This document shows, one piece after another, positions 18,899 through 27,372 of a DNA stretch of 64,000 nt. Numbering within the stretch: the stretch's first letter is position 1; the number at the start of each line of letters is the position of its first letter. The notes under the pieces were generated by a model, which had not been told where the DNA came from, made no database searches, and saw nothing but the letters and a program-made list of their open reading frames with translations. This DNA is from Planctomycetes bacterium TMED75 (GTDB lineage: Bacteria; Planctomycetota; Phycisphaerae; Phycisphaerales; SM1A02): assembly GCA_002171655.1 (NCBI GenBank), contig NHEC01000014.1, forward strand, positions 19,641 to 83,640, in the 5' to 3' direction. Made by a program: the position numbers and the translations under genes.

Positions 18899-19146
18899 TT
18901 CCCAACGATCCAGCCGGCGATCCGGTCTCTGGAGGCAAGGCTTCCGGTTGAACAGCCCTACGGAGTATTGAAGCAATCAGCGCAGAGGAATCCCAACACG
19001 ACGTTCCTGACCAGCATTCGGAAGCCTCGGAAGATGGCTCTGGAGAAGCGAACGGTGCGCAGAGTACCGAGGATGCGCGGGACGGCTCACGCACCGGGCA
19101 GGGTTTCGACACCGTAGTAGGGCGGATCGTCGTCGAACGGGGGCTG

Positions 19147-20334
19147 GTGACCTCGGACGAACTGGACGAAGCATTGGAACTGGCTGCAAAGCGGCGCGAA
19201 CTGGACCCCTCTCTTTCAGTCGCAGAAGTTCTGGTCGTCGAAGACATGATCACCCGGCGCCAGCTCGATCGTGTCCGAGGCGAATATGAAACCGACAAAA
19301 ACAGTCAGCAGATTCCGGGGTACAAGATCCTGAGAAAGCTTGGAGCCGGAGCGATGGCGACGGTGTTCCTGGCTCGCCAGCTGAGCTTAGATCGGTTGGT
19401 CGCGATCAAGGTACTTCCCAAGCGTTTCTCGGCAAACGAATCATTCATAGAACGCTTCTATCGAGAAGGACGAGCGGCAGCCAAACTCAACGATTCCAAT
19501 GTAGTTCAGGCCTACGACGTCGGCCAAGCAGGTGAACACCACTACTTCGTGATGGAATATGTGGATGGTGAGACGGTTTATGACGCCATCAAACAGGAGA
19601 AGCGAATCAGCGAACGAGCTGCGCTCAAGATTCTCAAACAAGTCGCTTCGGCACTCAAGCACGCTCATGAGCGGGGTTTCATCCACCGCGACATCAAGCC
19701 AAAAAACATCATGATTGCCTCCAATGGCACCGTAAAACTGGCAGACCTCGGACTTGCCAGAGCACTCAGCGACCAACAACTTGCCGAGTCCGAAGCGGGG
19801 CGCGCCTACGGCACCCCCTTCTACATCAGCCCGGAACAGATACGCGGTCGGGTGCAGATCGGTCCGGAGGCTGATATCTACGGCCTCGGGGCGACCATGT
19901 ACCACATGGTGACAGGCAAGGTTCCATTCGAAGGGCGAACCCCTTCGCAAGTCATGCACCGTCACCTCAAGGACGACCTGGTGCCACCCGACCACGTCAA
20001 CTCCAAGCTTTCGGCCGGTACCGCTCAGATCATCGAAATGATGCTGGAGAAGCGACCAAGCGACCGGTATGGGACGGCGTCTGACTTGATCGAGGACATC
20101 GACAGAGTGCTCGACAAGAAGAGACCGCTGCATGCAGGTTCAAGAATCGACCTTTCGACGGTTGCCCAGAGTCTCAGCAAGGATGAAACCGTTCCGGCCG
20201 GTCTTCCTGCGAGACCAGGGGCCCACTCTTCGACGCCCCGAGGCAGTCAAAGCGATGCAACACTTAAGATCCTACTGATCACGATTGCCGGCCTGCTGGT
20301 TCTGATCCTGGCATTCATCTTCCTGTCGGGCTGA
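19147..20334 (+). CDS. tail-anchored Ser/Thr protein kinase
   Basis: Hanks-type kinase. Numbered from the GTG at 19147: residues 1-50 resemble the helical N-terminal domain often fused to planctomycete kinases. The kinase domain runs about 59-320, with P-loop LGAGAMATV, VAIK Lys88, HRDIKPKN 180-187, DLG instead of DFG at 200-202, and SPE replacing APE in YISPEQIRG. One membrane helix (about 373-393) ends the protein, leaving the kinase in the cytoplasm. The frame stays open upstream to 18952 and the translated GFDTVVGRIVVERGL reads as part of the N-terminal domain, so the true start is probably upstream at ATT 18967 or ATC 18976. Its 3' end overlaps the ridA end by 20 bases. Confidence 0.92.
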   Translation: MTSDELDEALELAAKRRELDPSLSVAEVLVVEDMITRRQLDRVRGEYETDKNSQQIPGYKILRKLGAGAMATVFLARQLSLDRLVAIKVLPKRFSANESFIERFYREGRAAAKLNDSNVVQAYDVGQAGEHHYFVMEYVDGETVYDAIKQEKRISERAALKILKQVASALKHAHERGFIHRDIKPKNIMIASNGTVKLADLGLARALSDQQLAESEAGRAYGTPFYISPEQIRGRVQIGPEADIYGLGATMYHMVTGKVPFEGRTPSQVMHRHLKDDLVPPDHVNSKLSAGTAQIIEMMLEKRPSDRYGTASDLIEDIDRVLDKKRPLHAGSRIDLSTVAQSLSKDETVPAGLPARPGAHSSTPRGSQSDATLKILLITIAGLLVLILAFIFLSG

Positions 20335-20788
20335 AACGAGCCATCAGTTCGATTTCAACGGTGGCACCCAAGGGGAGGGCGATGACTCCCACCGCAGCCC
20401 GCGCGTGACGCCCAGCCTCTCCAAAGAGATCCTGCATGAGTTCACTGGCACCATTGGCAATGGCGGGTTGCCCATGAAAGCCTGCCTCGGATTGAACAAA
20501 GACCCCGAGTCGAAGGATCTGCTCAACCGAGTCCAGCCCACCGGGGAGCACTGAGTCGACGACCGCCAAAGCGTTCAGGGCACACTGACGGGCTGCGTTT
20601 ACAGCTTCTGCCTCACTCACCTCAGACGGAACAGACCCCTTGAACTGCAGGTTGCCTTCCACCATGGGTATCTGACCACTCACGATGACCGTTCCCTCAT
20701 GCACAACGGCTGGTAGATAGGCTGCAACGGGGTTCGGCGGGGTGGGCAGGCTCAAACCAAGCTCTGACAACTTGTGAGACGGGGTCAT
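20315..20788 (-). CDS. RidA/YjgF-family protein (YjgH-like long variant)
   Basis: RidA-type proteins hydrolyse reactive enamine/imine intermediates of amino acid metabolism as trimers. At 157 residues this belongs to the longer YjgF-like subgroup with an N-terminal extension (LGLSLPTPPNPVAAYLPAV). Core motifs are VIVSGQIPMVEG and the C-terminal ARAAVGVIALPLGATVEIELMA; the Arg of the HARAAVG stretch is the usual carboxylate-binding residue. The substrate is not predictable. It is transcribed towards the kinase, the two ends overlapping by 20 bases. Confidence 0.93.
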   Translation of the reverse strand: MTPSHKLSELGLSLPTPPNPVAAYLPAVVHEGTVIVSGQIPMVEGNLQFKGSVPSEVSEAEAVNAARQCALNALAVVDSVLPGGLDSVEQILRLGVFVQSEAGFHGQPAIANGASELMQDLFGEAGRHARAAVGVIALPLGATVEIELMARFSPTGR

Positions 20789-21781
20789 GTGAAAAAATAC
20801 TCCTTAAAACCAGCTCAGGCCCCAGAACAGCTGAAAGATGAATGGACCGAGACCTGGCGATTGGTGCCGATCTCCATGGACTGGGACACAATACCAAAGC
20901 CAGTCAGATGGGCGGCTTACAGCCCCTGAGTCGTAAAAAGGACTCTGGTATCGACGAAATAATCTGTTTCTTCACCAAAGAGCAGATACTTGACAACCAC
21001 ACGAGGGGCTTTAACGTACCTGTATGTGGCTTCTGTTCATTTGCAACAGGATTGAGGTCCTGACCTGCTATGCAACGGGTAACCACAGGCTGACGAGAGC
21101 CTCCTTTTATTCGATTTCACTCTCTTTGATTGAGATCACAACTGCACTTATTTCAGGCCTTTGCGCCGCCTTTTAGATCCCACTCGTCAGCGACAATTTG
21201 AAACGCTGTGCCAGCCTGAACACAAGCTGGCAATCTGTGGGTCTCCAGTAGCCTCTCTTCGACTCCTTGAATTCGAGGAGCAAGCTGAGCAGGAGGCATG
21301 GAGCATGTTGGCCAATCACCCTCAATGAACGATGGAATGAGCGGCCTCGAGCAAGGTGTGAAGACTCAAGGGTCGGGTTCAAAGGGAACCCGTGCGACCT
21401 CATTCCACCCTGTTCTGCAAGCCACCACCACCATGGACGTATGGCTCCAGGTTGTCCACCTCGTGGAAAAACTGGTCGCTGGTTCCAGGTGAAGGGGTCA
21501 CCGCTGGGTCATCCCCTCTCCCGGACGTGCACACGCGGCACAGCAGGCACCAAACATGTGTCCTTTTCTTCCTCAATGCGGGGGAACCATTCTGCGAGCA
21601 GACAGCTCGCAAGGGTCTTGAGAAGTGACGTCACTGAAATAAGCACCCAAATCAACAGAACAGGGCCTCTTCCTCCATTCAGCTTGCTCGACAAGTACTG
21701 ACCCAGCGTGGATCGGAACGGCAGCCCGGAAATAAAGACCCCATGAACAAGCTACTCACTAGATTCCAACCGGAGAATTCA
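20789..21781. other. long non-coding stretch with several inverted repeats
   Basis: The longest gene-free region in the window. The open frames in it have no family resemblance and unlike composition. It holds perfect inverted repeats: TTGCA/TGCAA enclosing CAGGA/TCCTG (21041-21075), TGCCAGC/GCTGGCA (21209-21232, ten-base loop), the near-palindrome CTCCTTGAATTCGAGGAG (about 21264-21281), CGGGTTC/GAACCCG (21374-21392) and the 12-base palindrome AGTGACGTCACT (21624-21635). None is followed by a T-tract. A structured non-coding RNA or a long regulated leader for the prepilin gene is possible. I see no RNase P, tmRNA or SRP RNA signature. Confidence 0.5.
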
Positions 21782-22780
21782 ATGAAGAAGACTCGAGGCT
21801 TCACACTCGTAGAACTGCTGGTCGTCATCGCAATCATTGCGCTGCTGATCGGCCTGCTCCTCCCAGCCTTGGCCAAGGCTCGGCAATCAGCACGGTCTAC
21901 CAAGGACAGCTCGCAGATTAATCAGACCCACAAGGGAATGTTGATCTATGCCAACAGCGACAAAAAGAATCGCCTTCCGATTCCTGGCATGAAGTACCCC
22001 GTCTGGTACCAAAACGGTGCCACCGTATACAAGGGGCGATACGGCTCAGAGCGTCAGGAGATCAACAGCAGCAAGAACCTCTACTCACTCTGCATCGCTG
22101 AAGGTTACTTCAAGCCCAACATCCTGGTGGGTACCACTGAAGTCAATGATGCTGTCGAAGTCGATGAAGATTACGACTTCTCCTCGATCAGACCTGCGGA
22201 AAACAAGTACTGGGACACCGGCTTCTCCGCAAACATCGACGAGAGAGCTGAGGGCTCGTGCGATGACGAAGTCACTGATGAATGGCAAGGAAACACCTGC
22301 CCCGACACGTGCAATACTTCGTACGCCCACATGGCCATTCATGGCAAGACCAGCCCCCCCGCCAATAAGGCAAACCTCAGACGATCACAGAACTGGGTGA
22401 ACTACGCCGGATCTGAACACGTCGTGATGGGCACTCGCGGTACTCGCGGTGGCGACGAATCCAGCGAGACACATTACGCGAAGAGTCCCACCCTCCAGCT
22501 GCACGGACCGCAGGACCGATGGAACGGCTACTTCTGCTTCGGTGACAACCACATGGAGTACGAAGAAAGCTTCTACGGCACGAACTACATGTGCATTGGT
22601 TCGGGCGGTAACCTCCCCGACAACGTGTTCTGGAGAGACTTCGGACCATCGGACCAGGGCCAGACTTCCCAGTGCGCCACCGGTGATATCCCGGCTGCGT
22701 GGGAAGGCGACAGCTGGATCGGTATCACGAGAACCGTCAATGACTTCGGCAGCTCGCACGCCTGGGACAAACGAGACTAA
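21782..22780 (+). CDS. prepilin-type N-terminal cleavage protein (large pseudopilin-like, paralogue 1)
   Basis: Residues 1-6 (MKKTRG) form a short basic leader before the cleavage site G|FTLVELLVVIAIIALLIG, a class III signal peptide with Glu5. The remaining about 300 residues are acidic and probably extracellular. Near the C-terminus, WNGYFCFGDNHMEYE matches the pattern seen in planctomycete prepilin-like proteins (F-x-DGH-x-E). Several Cys residues (CDDE, CPDTC, FCFGD, MCIGS) suggest disulfides. The ATG at 21782 has GGAG six bases upstream and is preferred to the ATG at 21743. It would need a prepilin peptidase (not in this window) and could be assembled by or secreted through the T2SS/type IV pilus machinery. 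Confidence 0.9.
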   Translation: MKKTRGFTLVELLVVIAIIALLIGLLLPALAKARQSARSTKDSSQINQTHKGMLIYANSDKKNRLPIPGMKYPVWYQNGATVYKGRYGSERQEINSSKNLYSLCIAEGYFKPNILVGTTEVNDAVEVDEDYDFSSIRPAENKYWDTGFSANIDERAEGSCDDEVTDEWQGNTCPDTCNTSYAHMAIHGKTSPPANKANLRRSQNWVNYAGSEHVVMGTRGTRGGDESSETHYAKSPTLQLHGPQDRWNGYFCFGDNHMEYEESFYGTNYMCIGSGGNLPDNVFWRDFGPSDQGQTSQCATGDIPAAWEGDSWIGITRTVNDFGSSHAWDKRD

Positions 22781-22819
22781 TCCCCAATTGGCATACCCAA
22801 TCAATTGGCCTGAACATCT

Positions 22820-22849
22820 GAGCAGGGAGGGGGCTCACCCTCCTTGCTC
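22820..22849 (+). promoter_or_regulatory. strong hairpin between the two prepilin-like genes
   Basis: GAGCAGGGAGGG (22820-22831) pairs with CCCTCCTTGCTC (22838-22849) over 12 bp with one G-U pair and a six-base loop. No T-tract follows. It lies 39 bases after the first gene's stop and 16 before the second gene's first possible start, a position suited to partial termination or 3'-end stabilisation that would set different levels of the two proteins. Confidence 0.7.
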
Positions 22850-22865
22850 CAACAAAGAAAAATGA

Positions 22866-23858
22866 ATGGAACTAAGTCATATGAATTATAAAAAAGCCAA
22901 ACGAACAGGCTTTACCCTGATCGAGCTGCTGGTGGTCATGGCCATCATCGCACTTCTGCTCGGCATCCTGCTGCCAGCACTCAACAAGGCCCGCGCCAAG
23001 GCGCGACAGGTCAAGAGTGCAACCCAGCTCTCGCAGATCCATAAGAGTTTGATCACATACGCTTCAGATGAGGACGGAGTCTTCCCTACGCCTTCGAAGA
23101 TTTCACGACGTCAGTACAACGGAGCATTTGTCCCCGGCAAGGGTGCCGAAGACCATCTCCTGAACAACCACGCCAACATGTATTCGGCACTCATTCAGCG
23201 AAACTTCGTTTCGCCTCAGATCCTGGTCTGCCCCGCAGAAGTCAACTCACGAGTCGTCGTCGATTCAGACTATGACTACAGCGAGTACAAGCCGATTCAA
23301 GGCTCCTATTGGGACATGCACCCCAATTACACGGGAGATGAAAATCCCGCACTCGTGGGCAATGACGGCTTCCAGTCTGATCTGAATGGCGAGTGCAACG
23401 TCTCCTATGCAACCATGATGCTTGTCGGAAAACGACTCCGCAACCAGTGGCGCGATGGGATGGATTCTTCATACGTTGTGCTCGGGACCCGCGGGCCCGG
23501 CGAAGATGAAGGAACCACCTATGCGATCGGCGCTCAAGCGTCTGGAACTAGCCTCTATGAAAACTCACAGACTCTCAACATCTTCGGGGGTCGTGAGGAG
23601 TGGTTTGGAAACCTCTGCTTTAATGATGGTCACTTGGAATATGACAACACCTTCATTCCATCCGGCCACTCCCAATGGGAAGACAACAACAACGAGTACA
23701 ATGAAGATGACGTATTTGTGAATGAAGACCTGACTCCCTCCAGTGGCAATGGCAACAGTGCGGGTAAGGATGCGTTCATCACCATGTGCAAGGAAGTCAC
23801 CACCAACCCGGATAACGCCGATTGGGACTACACCGGCTACGTAGTCACCTACGACTGA
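22866..23858 (+). CDS. prepilin-type N-terminal cleavage protein (large pseudopilin-like, paralogue 2)
   Basis: The leader MNYKKAKRTG precedes G|FTLIELLVVMAIIALLLG, followed by the shared LPALNKARAKARQVKSATQ. It parallels paralogue 1 throughout: ILVCPAEVN against ILVGTTEVN, VVVDSDYDYS against VEVDEDYDFS, YVVLGTRG against HVVMGTRG, and the C-terminal WFGNLCFNDGHLEYD with the complete F-x-DGH-x-E pattern. This shows a tandem duplication with divergence. The mature domain is acidic with Asn/Asp/Glu-rich loops near 270-310. The start could be 22866 or 22881 (MNYKK); the second gives a more typical leader. A terminator follows. Confidence 0.9.
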   Translation: MELSHMNYKKAKRTGFTLIELLVVMAIIALLLGILLPALNKARAKARQVKSATQLSQIHKSLITYASDEDGVFPTPSKISRRQYNGAFVPGKGAEDHLLNNHANMYSALIQRNFVSPQILVCPAEVNSRVVVDSDYDYSEYKPIQGSYWDMHPNYTGDENPALVGNDGFQSDLNGECNVSYATMMLVGKRLRNQWRDGMDSSYVVLGTRGPGEDEGTTYAIGAQASGTSLYENSQTLNIFGGREEWFGNLCFNDGHLEYDNTFIPSGHSQWEDNNNEYNEDDVFVNEDLTPSSGNGNSAGKDAFITMCKEVTTNPDNADWDYTGYVVTYD

Positions 23859-23885
23859 TCGACTCAACCTCCTATTTGACCATGC

Positions 23886-23920
23886 AAGGCGGTCACCCCG
23901 ATGGGTGGCCGCCTTTTCTT
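23886..23920 (+). terminator. rho-independent terminator after the prepilin pair
   Basis: AAGGCGGTCACCC pairs with GGGTGGCCGCCTT (13 bp, one T-G pair) with the loop CGAT, followed by TTCTT. It is 27 bases after the stop codon and separates the prepilin genes from nfeD. Confidence 0.9.
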
Positions 23921-23953
23921 ATTGGAGAGAGCGGGTATTGATGATGTGCTGGC

Positions 23954-23959
23954 TACAAT
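23954..23959 (+). promoter_or_regulatory. -10 element immediately before nfeD, possible leaderless transcript
   Basis: TACAAT matches five of six bases of the -10 consensus and ends six bases before the ATG at 23966, so transcription would begin at or next to the start codon. No convincing -35 at 16-18 bases or Shine-Dalgarno at the right spacing is visible. Confidence 0.4.
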
Positions 23960-23965
23960 GAGAGC

Positions 23966-25621
23966 ATGCCTGTACTCATGATGATGCTGACTGCATGGTT
24001 GGTTATCAGTGGCCAATCGGCCACGGATACCAACCTGACCGTTCCTGCCGGAAGGCAATCGGACTCGGTGGCGATCATTGACATCAGGACCCCCATCGAC
24101 TCAATAACCAGCGCTTCAGTGAAACGTCGCCTCGAAGAGGCAATCAAGGACGGAGCTGATGCAATTGTCTTTGACTTGAACACGCCGGGAGGCGAAGTGG
24201 AGGCGATGCTTGATCTCTGCCACACCATCAAACAGCAAGATGAAATCCTCACGGTTGGATGGGTCAATCATCAGGCTTACTCCGCAGGAGCCTTGATCGC
24301 ACTGGCCACTGAGGAGATCATTGTCACCGATGGTGCACGAATGGGCGATGCAGCCCCGATCGCGGCCATGCCGGGGATGGGGCTGATGGAACTGCCGACA
24401 GCGGAGCGAGCGAAACTTGAGGCTCCGCTTCTAACCGAAGTCATCGACTCCGCACGCAGAAATGGATACGACGAAAAACTGGTTCAGTCCTTTGTCGCAG
24501 TGGGTTTCGCTCTTTGGGAGATTGAATCCCTGGACGGGAGCAAACGTCGTTTCATAGATGCCAATGAGTACGTGGAGATCTTTGGCAAGAAACCACCGAT
24601 CCAACGTCTGCGAGGGGACCAACCCAAGGATGCATCGACCGCCCCCCCCCTTGATGCGGAGGCCTCCGAAATGCTGGAGGCGATGCAAGAGATTCCAAGT
24701 GACCGGACTTTGCCGGAGATGGAAACTTCAGCAAACTGGAAACTGACCGGCCAGATCGTCGGACAAGAAGAACTTCTGATCGTGGACTCAGAAAGTGCGC
24801 TTCGAACTGGATTGGCGACACAGAAGATTTCGTCCATGAAGGAACTCATGGGTTATTTCGGAGCGGCCCAGACCACCGAATACAAGGAACACTGGTCTGA
24901 ACACTTGGCACGGTTTCTCATCAGCTGGCCGGTCCGAATCATCCTGGTGGTCGTGATGATCATCACCTTTCTCATCGAAGCGGCAGTACCGGGAAGCGGC
25001 ATTTTTGGTGGCATCGCACTGGTGTGCCTTGGACTGCTGATTGGTGCTCCACTGCTCATAGGAATGGCTGAATGGTGGGAGATCGTGCTGATTCTCACCG
25101 GACTTGCATTGATCGCGACAGAGCTCCTGGTGACGCCAGGAATTGGAATCATCGGCCTTCTTGGGGTGACTTCACTGCTCGTTGGCTTGGTGTCACTGGT
25201 GGTCACTGCAGATCTGGGGAGCCAAGAAGGAAGTCAGCAACTGGTCACGACGATCGCGGCCATAGCAGTATCCTTACTGGCCGGCTTGAGCGTGGCATGG
25301 TGGATCAGCAAGAAGACCGGGAAGTTGTGGTTGTTCAACAGGCTCGTACTTGATGCGCAAGTGGGGATGGATTCCAACTTGGTTGAACTCAACCAGTTCG
25401 AAACTCAGCCTGAGGATCTGACCGGCTGTGAGACCAAGGCGGAAACCGACCTGAGACCCACTGGAAAGGTGAGGATTCGCGGAATCATCCATGACGCACG
25501 ATCGAACAGAGGGTGGGTTGCCGAAGGCACACCGGTTAAGGTGGTAAATCGCTTCGGAGAAGAACTGGAAGTCGAGCCGCTCGACGTTCCCCCGAGTACG
25601 AAGGAGAGCCCGGATCAATGA
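23966..25621 (+). CDS. nfeD: NfeD1b-type membrane protein with ClpP-like serine protease domain
   Basis: Long NfeD protein, a class usually encoded beside a flotillin/stomatin-type partner. A signal peptide (about 1-20) is followed by a ClpP/crotonase-fold domain (about 35-220): VFDLNTPGGEVEAMLDLC and NHQAYSAGALIALATEEIIV, in which the Ser of AYSAG is the expected nucleophile. Four membrane helices (about 310-450) include the glycine-rich FLIEAAVPGSGIFGGIALVCLG in two parts. A C-terminal OB-fold (about 490-551; GKVRIRGIIHDARS, VKVVNRFGEELEVEPL) ends the protein. A run of nine C near 24651 encodes APPL. The gene overlaps the second nfeD (ATGATG) and precedes floA, as expected for membrane-microdomain organisation. 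Confidence 0.94.
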   Translation: MPVLMMMLTAWLVISGQSATDTNLTVPAGRQSDSVAIIDIRTPIDSITSASVKRRLEEAIKDGADAIVFDLNTPGGEVEAMLDLCHTIKQQDEILTVGWVNHQAYSAGALIALATEEIIVTDGARMGDAAPIAAMPGMGLMELPTAERAKLEAPLLTEVIDSARRNGYDEKLVQSFVAVGFALWEIESLDGSKRRFIDANEYVEIFGKKPPIQRLRGDQPKDASTAPPLDAEASEMLEAMQEIPSDRTLPEMETSANWKLTGQIVGQEELLIVDSESALRTGLATQKISSMKELMGYFGAAQTTEYKEHWSEHLARFLISWPVRIILVVVMIITFLIEAAVPGSGIFGGIALVCLGLLIGAPLLIGMAEWWEIVLILTGLALIATELLVTPGIGIIGLLGVTSLLVGLVSLVVTADLGSQEGSQQLVTTIAAIAVSLLAGLSVAWWISKKTGKLWLFNRLVLDAQVGMDSNLVELNQFETQPEDLTGCETKAETDLRPTGKVRIRGIIHDARSNRGWVAEGTPVKVVNRFGEELEVEPLDVPPSTKESPDQ

Positions 25622-26232
25622 TGACGACATTCACCTGCTTCCTTGTCGCAGCCATCCAGGATACGTCCACAATAGGGAACTCAGCCATGGCTGCCGAAGC
25701 TCCGGATGGAGGCCTTCTTCTTATCGCAATCGCGCTCCTGCTGGCAGGTGTCATCCTCTTCTTGCTTGAGGTCTTTCTTCCCTCAGGCGGAGTATTGGCT
25801 CTTCTCTCAGCAAGTACCCTGGTTGCCGCGGTGGTGGTGATGTTTATGTTTGACGGGATGCTGGGAATTGCGCTGCTGCTCGCATATTTCATACTCATTC
25901 CGGTATCCCTGTACTGGGGGCTCAAGGTGTGGCGTGGATCGGCGATAGGTCACAAGCTGATCCTTGGGGCAGATACCGAGGGCACGGATGATGAGGAATC
26001 AATAGTACGTAGTGAGCAGGCTCGGCTGATTCGAGCAGACCGGATCAAGTCGATGATCGGCAAGATCGGGATTGCGGATTCGACACTCCGACCGGTGGGA
26101 TTCGTGAGAATTGAAAACGAACGCCTCGACGCCATCGCCGAAGGGGAAGTCATTGAGCTGGGCCAAAGCGTAGAAGTAGTCGATGCTTACGACAATCAAC
26201 TCAAGGTCAGACATCTGGCAGACCCTGATTGA
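25618..26232 (+). CDS. short NfeD-family membrane protein
   Basis: A 204-residue NfeD protein without the protease domain. It has an N-terminal hydrophobic or signal segment, three helices (about 32-110) with ILFLLEVFLPSGGVLALLSA, the NfeD glycine/proline turn, then a C-terminal OB-fold ending LRPVGFVRIENERLDAIAEGEVIELGQSVEV in two recognisable pieces. It starts inside the preceding stop codon, so the two NfeD proteins are translationally coupled and probably act together with the flotillin encoded next. Confidence 0.9.
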   Translation: MMTTFTCFLVAAIQDTSTIGNSAMAAEAPDGGLLLIAIALLLAGVILFLLEVFLPSGGVLALLSASTLVAAVVVMFMFDGMLGIALLLAYFILIPVSLYWGLKVWRGSAIGHKLILGADTEGTDDEESIVRSEQARLIRADRIKSMIGKIGIADSTLRPVGFVRIENERLDAIAEGEVIELGQSVEVVDAYDNQLKVRHLADPD

Positions 26233-26314
26233 TCAGAGAGAGTAGAATGTCAACTCGCCAAGCGGCTGAGATCACAGAAGTTGTGCAAGAAAATAAAGCT
26301 GGAGTACGAACGAG

Positions 26315-27346
26315 ATGAATGCAGACGGAAACACCTACCTGATCGCCCTAAGTGGACTGGAATGGGTCTTCATTGGAATTGGTGGCGTCGTCGTCCTGGT
26401 GGTTGTCCTCATACTCGGCCAGTTCTTTTCGCTGTGGCTTCAAGCACTTCTTTCAAATGCTTCGGTCTCATTTGCCAGTCTGATCGGAATGCGCTTGCGC
26501 AAGGTCAAACCAGACGTGGTGGTTCTGAATCGAATTTCAGCGAAGAAGGCCGGCTTGGACTTCCCAACCAATCAACTGGAAGCCCACTACCTGGCAGGCG
26601 GAAACGTGAGTCGAGTGGTTCGTTCAATGATTGCTGCAGACAAAGCCAAGATCGATCTGTCTTGGGAAAACGCCACCGCAATCGACCTAGCGGGTCGAGA
26701 CATACTTGCCGCAGTGCAGACCTCCGTCGATCCCAGAGTGATCGATTGTCCAAGCCAGGAGGTTGGGAATAAGTCGACGATTGCAGCCGTGGCTCAGGAC
26801 GGGATCCAGCTCAGAGCAAAGGCCAGAGTTACGGTGCGAACCAACATTGCACGACTGGTTGGTGGAGCCACCGAAGAAACGATTGTGGCCCGAGTGGGTG
26901 AAGGCATCGTTTCGGCGATCGGTTCTTCGAACACCTACAAGGACGTACTGGAAAATCCCGACAACATCTCCAAAACCGTGCTCGCCAAGGGACTCGATTC
27001 GGGCACTGCATTCGAGATTCTTTCGATCGACATTGCGGACATTGATGTAGGCGAGAATATCGGAGCGAATCTCCAGGCGGATCAAGCTGGAGCGGACACC
27101 AAGCGGTATCAGGCCGAGGCGGAACAGAGGAGAGCCCTCGCGGTTGCGCAGGAAGCTGAACACCAGGCCGAAGCACAGAAGAACCGTGCCATCGTGATCC
27201 TGGCTGAGGCTGAAGTACCAAAGGCCCTCGCGGAAGCATTCCGATCTGGACGCCTCGGCGTCATGGACTACTACAAGATGCAGAATGTCATCTCAGACAC
27301 CGGGATGAGAAACTCGATCGCCGGTGGCGAAAACGACGAGGGCTGA
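26315..27346 (+). CDS. floA: flotillin-like protein FloA
   Basis: Bacterial flotillin of the UPF0365/YqfA group, which scaffolds ordered membrane microdomains. One N-terminal membrane segment (about 15-38) is followed by the SPFH-like domain ([28 protein letters not shown] region, [25 protein letters not shown] strand) and a C-terminal coiled coil rich in Ala/Glu/Gln (about 255-310, with [20 protein letters not shown]). Length 343 is normal (about 330). TGGAG lies ten bases before the ATG. The nfeD-nfeD-floA order is the classic arrangement. Confidence 0.95.
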   Translation: MNADGNTYLIALSGLEWVFIGIGGVVVLVVVLILGQFFSLWLQALLSNASVSFASLIGMRLRKVKPDVVVLNRISAKKAGLDFPTNQLEAHYLAGGNVSRVVRSMIAADKAKIDLSWENATAIDLAGRDILAAVQTSVDPRVIDCPSQEVGNKSTIAAVAQDGIQLRAKARVTVRTNIARLVGGATEETIVARVGEGIVSAIGSSNTYKDVLENPDNISKTVLAKGLDSGTAFEILSIDIADIDVGENIGANLQADQAGADTKRYQAEAEQRRALAVAQEAEHQAEAQKNRAIVILAEAEVPKALAEAFRSGRLGVMDYYKMQNVISDTGMRNSIAGGENDEG

Positions 27347-27372
27347 TCGGGAAAGTCCAGGGATACCCGATT

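Noticed and set aside
18863..19117. 84-codon open frame before the kinase
   Set aside because: Overlaps the coding-like upstream part of the kinase in another frame and includes its promoter.
19441..20133. 230-codon open frame opposite the Ser/Thr kinase
   Set aside because: Antisense to catalytic kinase motifs, no own features.
21374..21392. CGGGTTC-AAAGG-GAACCCG as the T-arm of a tRNA or tmRNA
   Set aside because: The stem resembles a T-arm but the loop is five bases, no acceptor stem or CCA lies at the right distance, and no other arms can be drawn.
21267..21701. 144-codon open frame in the long non-coding stretch
   Set aside because: Composition (many Arg, Ser, His, Pro, Cys) unlike neighbouring proteins, no ribosome-binding site and no resemblance to any family.
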